From: CAMYLR01 sp039590215 | GTDB taxonomy: Bacteria; Gemmatimonadota; Gemmatimonadetes; JACCXV01; JAHWKZ01 | Direction: 5' to 3' | Length of the DNA stretch: 28,777 nucleotides | Assembly (NCBI GenBank): GCA_039590215.1 | Contig: JBDHFX010000007.1 | Coordinates: 1 to 28,777, forward strand | Shown here: positions 7,780 to 13,762 of the stretch, one piece after another | Numbering within the stretch: position 1 is the first letter of the stretch | Layout: each line of letters opens with the position of its first letter | The notes under the pieces: model-generated | Seen by the model: only the letters and a program-made list of their open reading frames with translations | The model's database searches: none | Told to the model about the DNA's origin: nothing | Program-made: the position numbers and the translations under genes

Positions 7780-7808
7780 TTGGCAACTTATGGCCGCGGC
7801 GAGATTAG
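7780..7808 (+). promoter_or_regulatory. Possible promoter for the NCS2 permease
   Basis: TTGGCA (7780-7785) is a 5-of-6 match to a -35 box, with a 17-bp spacer to GATTAG (7803-7808), only a 3-of-6 match to a -10 box. It is correctly placed 24 bp before the ATG at 7832. I see no purine riboswitch in the 119-bp intergenic region. Confidence 0.28.
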
Positions 7809-7831
7809 CTGACTAGGATCGCTCGGCGGTC

Positions 7832-9130
7832 ATGACTGACACAAGAACTCAGCACGAGATCGCGTTGTCCTGGCGCCGCGAGTTTCTCGCCGGCACGACG
7901 ACGTTCGCGACTATGGCGTACATCATCGTCGTGAACCCGAAGATCCTGGAGGCTGCTGGAATCCCGTTCGGCGCTTCCATGGTCGCCACGATCGTGAGCG
8001 CTGCATTCGGCACGCTGTTGATGGGTCTCTACGCCAAGCGGCCGTTTGCCATCGCGCCCTACATGGGACAGAACGCGTTCATCGCTTACACGGTCGTCGG
8101 TCGCATGGGACACAGCTGGGAGACGGCGCTAGGGGCGGTGTTCGTGAGCGGGACCGTGTTCACCGTTCTGTCGATCTTCGGCATACGACGATGGCTGGCC
8201 GAGTCGATCCCTGACAACCTGAAGCGTGCGTTTGCGGTCGGGATCGGCCTCTTCCTAGCGATGATCGGACTCGCGACCGTCGGCGTCGTCGCACCTGGCA
8301 CGGGAGGCGTGCCAGTCAAGGTCGGTGACCTCCATGAACCCGCGGTGATGCTGGCGGCAGCAAGCTTCGTGCTTATCGTCGCCCTCCTCGTTCGGCGCGT
8401 TCCCGGTGCGATTCTGATCGGGATCTTGACCGCCGCGCTGGCCGCCATGGCGACCGGCCTCGCGCCGATCCCGGACGCGGTCGTCAGCGCGCCGCCGAGC
8501 CTCGCACCGACGTTTCTTCAGCTCGACGTGCGGGCCGCGCTCAGTTGGGGATTCCTATCGGTGATCTTGACGATCTTCGTGCTCGACCTGGTCGATACGA
8601 TCGGGACCCTGATCGGCCTCGCCTATCGCGCCGACATGCTCGATGAGAAGGGTCGCCTCCCGGGGATGGGACGCGCGCTCCGGTGCGACGCCTTAGCGAC
8701 CGTCGCCGGATCGATTCTTGGAACGACGACCTGCGGAGCGTACATCGAATCCGCGGCCGGAATCGAAGCCGGCGGCCGGACCGGCCGGACCGCCGTCGTC
8801 ACCGCGGGCTGGTTTCTGGCCGCGCTCTTCTTCGCCCCGGTTCTATCCGCGGTGCCGCCGGCCGCGTATGGTCCGGCGCTCGTCGTCGTCGGCATGATCA
8901 TGGTGGAGCCCGTCGCCGGGCTCGACTACCGCGACCTGACCGAGTGGGCGCCGGCGTTCATTACGCTCGCCCTGATGGCGTTCACGTACGATCTCGGGAT
9001 CGGCCTGACGGCGGGGTTCGTGTCGTATGCAGTGTTCAAGACGCTGTCCGGCCGGGCTCGTGAGGTATCCAGCGGTATGTGGGTGCTGGCAGCGTTGTCG
9101 GCGCTCTTCTACGGTTTTTACCCGTACTGA
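7832..9130 (+). CDS. NCS2 family purine permease (AzgA/PbuG-like)
   Basis: A 432-residue inner-membrane transporter of the AzgA-like branch of the NCS2 nucleobase:cation symporters, which take up adenine, guanine or hypoxanthine. The N-terminus REFLAGTTTFATMAYIIVVN with a following NPKIL is the branch signature. APYMGQNAFIAYTVV (TM3) and the region LVDTIGTLIGLAYRADMLDE followed by GTTTCGAYIESAAGIEAGGR (TM8-TM10) are the substrate-site motifs. Roughly 12-14 hydrophobic segments are visible and length is normal. Exact base specificity cannot be read from sequence. It stands alone on the plus strand and converges with the HExxH gene after a 10-bp gap. The ATG at 7832 is the only credible start. 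Confidence 0.93.
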   Translation: MTDTRTQHEIALSWRREFLAGTTTFATMAYIIVVNPKILEAAGIPFGASMVATIVSAAFGTLLMGLYAKRPFAIAPYMGQNAFIAYTVVGRMGHSWETALGAVFVSGTVFTVLSIFGIRRWLAESIPDNLKRAFAVGIGLFLAMIGLATVGVVAPGTGGVPVKVGDLHEPAVMLAAASFVLIVALLVRRVPGAILIGILTAALAAMATGLAPIPDAVVSAPPSLAPTFLQLDVRAALSWGFLSVILTIFVLDLVDTIGTLIGLAYRADMLDEKGRLPGMGRALRCDALATVAGSILGTTTCGAYIESAAGIEAGGRTGRTAVVTAGWFLAALFFAPVLSAVPPAAYGPALVVVGMIMVEPVAGLDYRDLTEWAPAFITLALMAFTYDLGIGLTAGFVSYAVFKTLSGRAREVSSGMWVLAALSALFYGFYPY

Positions 9131-9140
9131 CGTGGCAGCG

Positions 9141-9683
9141 CTACACAGGAACCTCGAGCTGCGAGATGACCTCGTCTTCGACCGAGAACGGAGCTGCTCC
9201 GGTGAAAAAGCGCTGTTGGAGCTCGAACGCGTGGCGTTCTAGTTCGATGGCCCAGTAGCTGTACCCCGACGTCACCCACTCCTCCAAGTACCGATGCATG
9301 AATCCCACCAGCCCGAGGCGCGTGTACTGAGCGACGTGCACGCACTCGTGAAACACGTTCGGGATCTGCTCTTCCTCCGATACCGGGTCGGTAGCAACGA
9401 CGATCGTGTCGACGAACGTGATGCCCCATAGATAGTCGAAATCGAGCGGTAGCTCGCGAACGCGATCGATCATCGCCAGCGGCCATGGCGGGTCGATGCG
9501 CGGAACCTCGCGGACCCGAACCGGGGCCAATGTTCGGGAATCGAAGTAGGGTTCGAGCCTCGCCATTGTGTCTTTGTCTAGCGGCCGCGCGAGCGGTCGG
9601 TGTGCCGCGCGCTGGCCGGCGATCCACGCGGCGGCGCGGCGAGCCAACCACCGGCTTTGGACGACACCGTCGGCGAGACCCAC
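9141..9683 (-). CDS. HExxH-motif protein of unknown function
   Basis: The product is 180 residues from a GTG at 9683. The frame is open further upstream, but GTG at 9683 overlaps the phosphoesterase stop by one base (TAGTG), which is the natural coupled start, and the upstream part reads like a shadow of that gene. It contains VFHECVHVAQYTRLGLVGFM (His112, Glu113, His116) and, about 30 residues later, AIELERHAFELQQRF, which can supply a third zinc ligand. The arrangement resembles DUF4157-like putative metallopeptidases (HExxHxxQ then an ExxA-type helix). Residues 84-98 (YLWGITFVDTIVVAT) look like the family's preceding strand. There is no signal peptide from this start. The reaction is unknown; it may be a protease or a degenerate zinc-binding protein. 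Confidence 0.68.
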   Translation of the reverse strand: MGLADGVVQSRWLARRAAAWIAGQRAAHRPLARPLDKDTMARLEPYFDSRTLAPVRVREVPRIDPPWPLAMIDRVRELPLDFDYLWGITFVDTIVVATDPVSEEEQIPNVFHECVHVAQYTRLGLVGFMHRYLEEWVTSGYSYWAIELERHAFELQQRFFTGAAPFSVEDEVISQLEVPV

Positions 9684-10504
9684 TAGGCGAGCACCCAGTC
9701 GAACACGGCGATCTCCGGTGGAGCGCCGAGCCGTACCGGCACGACAACCGTCCCGAGCCCCGGCGACACGTAGAGATGGGGCTCGCGATCGCGATACCAA
9801 CCCTCGACGTAGCGGCCGCTACCGTGAGGACGGACCGGTGCGTATCCCAAGACCTGCACTTGGCCCCCGTGCGTGTGGCCGGACAGCATCAGGCTTGGGG
9901 TCCACGTCGTGGCACGGAGGTTGTCCCGAAACTCCGGGCAGTGCTGGAGCAACAGGTGGTTGGCGGGTGTCGGCTGATCGCGGATCGCCGACTCGTAATC
10001 GGCCTCGCCGCCGATGTAATCGTCGAGACCGGTGATGAGCAGCGAGCGCCCCTGCTGCCGGTGCTCAACCGACTCGTTGACCAGCAACCGCGTGCCGTGG
10101 GTGGCGTAGATCGCTTGCAGCGGCGCGATATCGTCGCCGAATATCCACCGCTCCCAGTTTCCAAGGATCGCGTATTTCTGCGGGCCCTGGTCGAGCCATT
10201 CGAGAAAAGTACCGAGCACATCCAACCGCTTTTGTTGATCGATCGAGTCACCGGTCAGCACGATGACGTCGGCGTCGAGCGCGTTGACCTCGGCGGCGAT
10301 CCGCTCGTGATATTCGCCCAGTCGCCGCAGGTGCAGGTCGGTTAGCTGGACGATCCGGAGTTGCGTCCCGGTCCCTCCTTCGGGCTTTGTGATTTGATGT
10401 CGGGTGATCGTCAAGCGGTGAGGCCCAAGCACCAGACCCTCCACGCCGAGCGCGGACCCGAGACCGGTTATGGAAAGCGCGGTCAGGAATCGGCGACGCG
10501 TCAT
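9683..10504 (-). CDS. Tat-exported metallophosphoesterase (YkuE-like)
   Basis: A calcineurin-type phosphoesterase of 273 residues (283 if it starts at the TTG at 10534). The N-terminus MTRRRFLTALSITGLGSALG is a twin-arginine signal, so the folded enzyme is exported or anchored on the outer face of the membrane. Metal-binding motifs are visible in order: LTDLHLRRLG (DxH), LTGDSIDQ (GDxxD), ILGNWERW (GNxE in place of GNHE), and LSGHTHGGQVQVLG (GHTHGGQ). The set matches YkuE-like enzymes, some of which act on UDP-sugar lipid precursors or phospholipids; the substrate here is unknown. Neither start has a clear ribosome site; I prefer ATG at 10504. The gene lies between the EtfD-like gene and the HExxH gene, forming a three-gene run. 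Confidence 0.88.
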   Translation of the reverse strand: MTRRRFLTALSITGLGSALGVEGLVLGPHRLTITRHQITKPEGGTGTQLRIVQLTDLHLRRLGEYHERIAAEVNALDADVIVLTGDSIDQQKRLDVLGTFLEWLDQGPQKYAILGNWERWIFGDDIAPLQAIYATHGTRLLVNESVEHRQQGRSLLITGLDDYIGGEADYESAIRDQPTPANHLLLQHCPEFRDNLRATTWTPSLMLSGHTHGGQVQVLGYAPVRPHGSGRYVEGWYRDREPHLYVSPGLGTVVVPVRLGAPPEIAVFDWVLA

Positions 10505-10542
10505 CGCCGTCGGGAGCTTGCCGTCACTTTGCAAGGATCAGG

Positions 10543-12402
10543 TCAGGGAGAGTTTGGACGGCTGGCGCGTTCGACCAGCTCGACGAGATCCAGGGTCTCG
10601 TCGACGGCGGCGTCCAGCATCATCTTGCACTCGGGGCAACCCGTGATCAGGACTTCGGCCCCCGAATCAACGATCTCGCGTTTGCGCTCCTGATCGACGC
10701 GGAATTCCACATCCTGTTCGCGAGCGAAACCGGCGCTGCCACCGCCGCAACAGAACGACCGCTCCCTACTCCTCGGCAATTCCGCGATCTCAAATCCAGC
10801 CTCACGGATCACGTCGCGCGGCTCGTCGTAGCTGTCTTCGTAACGACCCAGGTAACAGGGATCGTGATAGGTCAGCTTCCGTCCGTTCAGTTTCTTCGAT
10901 TCCAGCTTGATCGTGCCGTCACGGATCAATTCCAGCAGCAACTCGGAATGATGAATTGTCTCCACTGAAAGCTCACTGGCAACGGTGGGATACTCGCGTC
11001 TGAACGTATGCAAACAGTGCGGACATGGCGCTACGATTTTACTGACTGCCTGATCTGTGAAACGCTCGATGTTCTCCGCCGCAAGAGTCTGAAACTGCAA
11101 CTCCTCCCCCTGCCGTCTTGAGTGGTGCCCGCTGCACGACTCCTCCTGCAATACACCGTAGCTAACTCCAGCCTGTTCGAGCACCTTGACCATCGCCGTC
11201 AGACTCGTGCGGACGTCCTGGTTGTAGGCCCATGTGCATCCCATCCACAGCAGGTACTCGGTTTCGTTCTTCCGATAGAGCGGTATTCCGAGCTCTTCGA
11301 TCAGCTCTCGCCGCATACTCGCGGGTTCCGAGAACGGATTACCGTACCGTTCGATGGTCTCGAGAAACTCAGCCGCCACCATATCCCGACCGGAGACCAG
11401 TGCCTGGGCGCGTTTCGTCCCGATCAGCACGTCAAGGTGTTCGATGCCTGTCGGACAAACGTTCTCACACGCGCCGCAACTCGTACACTGGCCCAGCGCG
11501 GTCGCGCTGATGACGTTGCCAATCAACTCCCCCTCCTGCCCCATCATGTCGCGACCCGCCAATATGAACTCCATCGGATTGAGCTCCTGACCGGAAATCG
11601 CCGCAGGACACTGCTCCGTGCATCGCTTGCACTCGACGCACGTGACAAAGTCCATGCGCATCTTCCAAGGAACATCGTCCATGGATTCAAGCCCCAGCGT
11701 CACCTCGTTCTCGCTCTCCGCCAGCGCATCGAGATCCAGGTTGAGGGGCAGATAGTCTCCAAGTCGCTCGCGGCGGAACAACACATTGATGGGCGCCATG
11801 AGGATGTGAAGGTGCTTCGACCGCGTTATGAGCGGCGGGAAGGCCAAAATAACAACCGCGTGAATCCACCAGTTTGCCTTTTCGAGCCCCGTCGCCTCGG
11901 TGAGCCCATACAGATAGGTCGCCATCAGTACAAAAATCATGATCGCCACGAGACCCGAGCTCCAGGATCTGGGGTCGGGCGAAATAGCCACCATGAAGAA
12001 GCGCCGGATGAAAAGCCCTGTGATGCCGACGCTGACGAACACGGCCACGGCAGCCAAGAAGAGTTTGACCGCTCCTTCCGCGCTGCCAAACAGGAACGCC
12101 AGAAACGGCACTTGAAAAGGTTCCAGAAAGTGATCGGTGGTTTCGAGGGCGAATAGGATGAAACCGAAAAACACCAAGGCATGCAGGGTGCCGACTATCG
12201 GCCGCCCCTTGATAACTCTCCACTGCAGGAAAACTTCCTTGACCACCCGGGCAATCCGCCTACCCAGCTGATTCGTCCTCCTGCGGTCTGAGTGACCGGC
12301 GAGGATAAAACGGAGCTTCGGGGCGAGCTCTCTGAGCGTCAGAGCGAGTGAAACCGCGAACAGGACCCCGAGGAGGATTTTCTCCCAGTCGGCGAATGTC
12401 AT
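10543..12402 (-). CDS. EtfD-like membrane Fe-S oxidoreductase
   Basis: A 619-residue fusion. The N-terminal ~260 residues form a NarI-like membrane domain with about six helices and candidate haem-ligand histidines (GTLHALVFFGF, WWIHAVVILAF, SKHLHILMAP). Next are two 4Fe-4S motifs, CVECKRCTEQCP and CTSCGACENVCPTG. Two CCG (HdrB/GlpC-type) modules follow: GCTWAYN...ESCSG...CPHC, and DPCYLGRY...FCCGGG...GCPEC. This architecture is that of EtfD/EMO, which passes electrons from electron-transferring flavoprotein to menaquinone, typically for fatty-acid beta-oxidation. The first module has Cys-Ser where HdrB has Cys-Cys; Cys-Ser/Thr-Gly is, from memory, common in this subfamily. ATG at 12402 has AGAGGA eight bases upstream; the open frame further upstream to 13140 runs antisense through the dipeptidase gene and is rejected. 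No etfAB gene is in the window. Confidence 0.88.
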   Translation of the reverse strand: MTFADWEKILLGVLFAVSLALTLRELAPKLRFILAGHSDRRRTNQLGRRIARVVKEVFLQWRVIKGRPIVGTLHALVFFGFILFALETTDHFLEPFQVPFLAFLFGSAEGAVKLFLAAVAVFVSVGITGLFIRRFFMVAISPDPRSWSSGLVAIMIFVLMATYLYGLTEATGLEKANWWIHAVVILAFPPLITRSKHLHILMAPINVLFRRERLGDYLPLNLDLDALAESENEVTLGLESMDDVPWKMRMDFVTCVECKRCTEQCPAAISGQELNPMEFILAGRDMMGQEGELIGNVISATALGQCTSCGACENVCPTGIEHLDVLIGTKRAQALVSGRDMVAAEFLETIERYGNPFSEPASMRRELIEELGIPLYRKNETEYLLWMGCTWAYNQDVRTSLTAMVKVLEQAGVSYGVLQEESCSGHHSRRQGEELQFQTLAAENIERFTDQAVSKIVAPCPHCLHTFRREYPTVASELSVETIHHSELLLELIRDGTIKLESKKLNGRKLTYHDPCYLGRYEDSYDEPRDVIREAGFEIAELPRSRERSFCCGGGSAGFAREQDVEFRVDQERKREIVDSGAEVLITGCPECKMMLDAAVDETLDLVELVERASRPNSP

Positions 12403-12426
12403 TGTTGTAGTCCTCTGTGACGGGCT

Positions 12427-12443
12427 CGTATACGCCGATCGGC
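12427..12443. promoter_or_regulatory. Adjacent palindromes upstream of the EtfD-like gene
   Basis: Two perfect palindromes touch each other: CGTATACG (12427-12434) and GCCGATCGGC (12434-12443). They lie 25-41 bp upstream of the EtfD-like start codon at 12402, where an operator would act. No convincing -35/-10 pair could be placed around them. Short palindromes also occur by chance in GC-rich DNA. Confidence 0.25.
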
Positions 12444-12535
12444 CATGGTGACGGACAGTAGCCAGGGGGTCGGATGTCGGCAAACGGCAGGAAATGCGGG
12501 CCGCTACCAGGGATCGAGTCGGGTGGAATAAACGC

Positions 12536-12545
12536 CTGCCGGCAG
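12536..12545. promoter_or_regulatory. Perfect palindrome ahead of the structured leader
   Basis: CTGCCGGCAG is a perfect 10-bp palindrome about 30 bp upstream of the first hairpin of the leader RNA candidate. TATGAA (12556-12561) just after it is a 4-of-6 match to a -10 box, with no good -35 box. It could be an operator for the plus-strand transcript. The evidence is position and symmetry only. Confidence 0.2.
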
Positions 12546-12564
12546 TCGTCTCTTTTATGAAATG

Positions 12565-12658
12565 CCAGGGGGGCGTCACGTCCACAGCCTGGCCCGATTC
12601 CCGGGAGCCCCCCTTCCGGGGATCACAAGCGGTTTCTGTTTGACCCGGCAGAAGCCGC
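12565..12658 (+). ncRNA. Candidate structured leader RNA or small RNA
   Basis: Within the 357-bp gap between the EtfD-like gene and the dipeptidase gene, the plus strand can fold strongly. AGGGGGGC (12567-12574) pairs perfectly with GCCCCCCT (12607-12614). CCCGG (12600-12604) pairs with CCGGG (12616-12620), crossing the first stem, so the two form a pseudoknot or exclude each other. GCGGTTTCTG (12629-12638) pairs with CAGAAGCCGC (12649-12658), a 10-bp stem with one G-U pair and a 10-nt loop. An intrinsic terminator follows at 12663. The order of hairpins then terminator fits either a free small RNA of about 135 nt or an attenuator/riboswitch controlling the dipeptidase operon. I cannot assign a known RNA family. 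The rest of the gap (12403-12535) shows only the palindromes noted. Confidence 0.45.
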
Positions 12659-12662
12659 ATCT

Positions 12663-12700
12663 GGCGGCCCGCCCATATGTGGCGGGCCGCCAATCTTTTT
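12663..12700 (+). terminator. Strong intrinsic terminator before the dipeptidase gene
   Basis: GGCGGCCCGCC (12663-12673) and GGCGGGCCGCC (12681-12691) form a perfect 11-bp GC-rich stem with a 7-nt loop, followed by AATCTTTTT. This is a textbook rho-independent terminator on the plus strand. The minus strand has no T-tract after the hairpin, so it does not serve the EtfD-like gene. No plus-strand gene lies upstream, so it must end a non-coding transcript or attenuate the dipeptidase operon, whose start codon is 60 bp downstream. Confidence 0.75.
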
Positions 12701-12759
12701 GGCCCCCCCGCGACCCGCCGGGTATCGTTCCCGGAACCCGAGAAAACGGAGGGGCACAA

Positions 12760-13725
12760 TTGTACGGCGACGCGCTGGTATTCGACGGCCACGTCGACAC
12801 ACCGCTCCGGATCGCGGACGACGGGATCGATTTCGGCGTGCGACAGTCGTCGAATCACATCGATCTGCCACGTATGGTCGACGGCGGGTTGGACGCGGTC
12901 TTTATGGCCGCCTGGGTCGACCCCGCGGTCGGACCCGATCGCGCCTTCGTGCGGGCCCGAGACCTGCTCTCGCTGGTCCAGGAGACGGCGGCCGCACACC
13001 CCGACCGCCTGGTCTTCGCCACCACCGCCGCTGAGGTCGCCTCCGCTTCTACTGAGGGGCGGATCGCCCTCTTGGCCGGCGTCGAGAACGGTGACGCACT
13101 CGAAGAACGCATCTCCAACGTGGAGCGTCTGTACCATCACGGTGCCCGCTACCTAACGCTGACTTGGATGCACACCAATGCCTTGGGCGATGCCGCCGGT
13201 GGTGCGCGTGTTCATGGCGGATTGTCGCCGTTCGGGCGCGATGTCGTCGACGCGATGAACGACATCGGGATGCTCGTCGACGTGTCTCACGCCGCGCCGA
13301 GTACCTTCTGGGACGTGCTCCAGCGGTCAAAGGATCCGATCGTGGTGAGCCACTCGGCCACCGAGATGCATGGGTCCCATCCGCGCAATGTCTCCGACGA
13401 TCAACTACGAGCGATAGCCGACAATGGTGGCCTGGTCGGGATCAACTTCTTTTCCGATTACCTGACGCCTGGTGCTGAGGATGCTCCAGACTGGACGGTG
13501 ATCGTCGACCATCTGGAGCGGATCGTCGAGGTCGCTGGGGTCGAACACGCAGCGTTGGGCTCGGACATGGATGGCGTCCCGAGATTGCCGACCGGGTTCA
13601 GCGGGGTCGAGGATCTCCCGCTGATCGGCGCCGAACTCGAGCGTCGGGGCCAGACCGGCGAGAATCTCCGAAAGATCCTCGGCCGCAACTGGTTGCGCGT
13701 GCTTGACAGGGTCGTCAATGAGTGA
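12760..13725 (+). CDS. Membrane dipeptidase family M19
   Basis: A 321-residue zinc dipeptidase of the renal dipeptidase family (M19), which hydrolyses dipeptides including those with a D-residue at the C-terminus. Ligands are visible in order: DGHVDTP (His11, Asp13), the bridging Glu in LAGVENGD, the His of VDVSHAAPSTFWDVL, the His of VVSHSATEMHGSHPRNVSDD, and the Asp of LGSDMDGV. The C-terminal helix NLRKILGRNWLRVLDRV is typical. The start is TTG at 12760, chosen because GGAGG (12748-12752) precedes it at 7 nt and family homology begins there; an open frame back to 12562 crosses the terminator and is not protein-like. No signal peptide is seen, so it is probably cytosolic. It heads the run leading to PBP1B, which suggests a link to wall-peptide recycling (inference). 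Confidence 0.9.
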   Translation: MYGDALVFDGHVDTPLRIADDGIDFGVRQSSNHIDLPRMVDGGLDAVFMAAWVDPAVGPDRAFVRARDLLSLVQETAAAHPDRLVFATTAAEVASASTEGRIALLAGVENGDALEERISNVERLYHHGARYLTLTWMHTNALGDAAGGARVHGGLSPFGRDVVDAMNDIGMLVDVSHAAPSTFWDVLQRSKDPIVVSHSATEMHGSHPRNVSDDQLRAIADNGGLVGINFFSDYLTPGAEDAPDWTVIVDHLERIVEVAGVEHAALGSDMDGVPRLPTGFSGVEDLPLIGAELERRGQTGENLRKILGRNWLRVLDRVVNE

Positions 13726-13762
13726 GAGGGGACCGACGTTTTCGCCGTGGTGTAGATTGTAG

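Noticed and set aside
11122..12156. Plus-strand open frame of 344 codons
   Set aside because: Antisense to the EtfD-like gene, whose Fe-S and membrane motifs prove the minus strand; the plus-strand product has no recognisable domain.
12586..12615. T-arm-like sequence (GGCCCGATTCCCGG) suggesting a tRNA
   Set aside because: The T stem does not pair fully, there is no anticodon or D arm at proper spacing, and the outer GGGGGGC/GCCCCCC stem closes a region too short for a tRNA.
12562..12759. Upstream extension of the dipeptidase frame from an ATG
   Set aside because: The translated segment is not protein-like and contains the terminator hairpin. The TTG at 12760 has a strong ribosome site at the point where family homology begins.
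12403..13140. Upstream extension of the EtfD-like frame
   Set aside because: It runs antisense through the dipeptidase gene and the terminator. The ATG at 12402 has a good ribosome site and begins the membrane domain.
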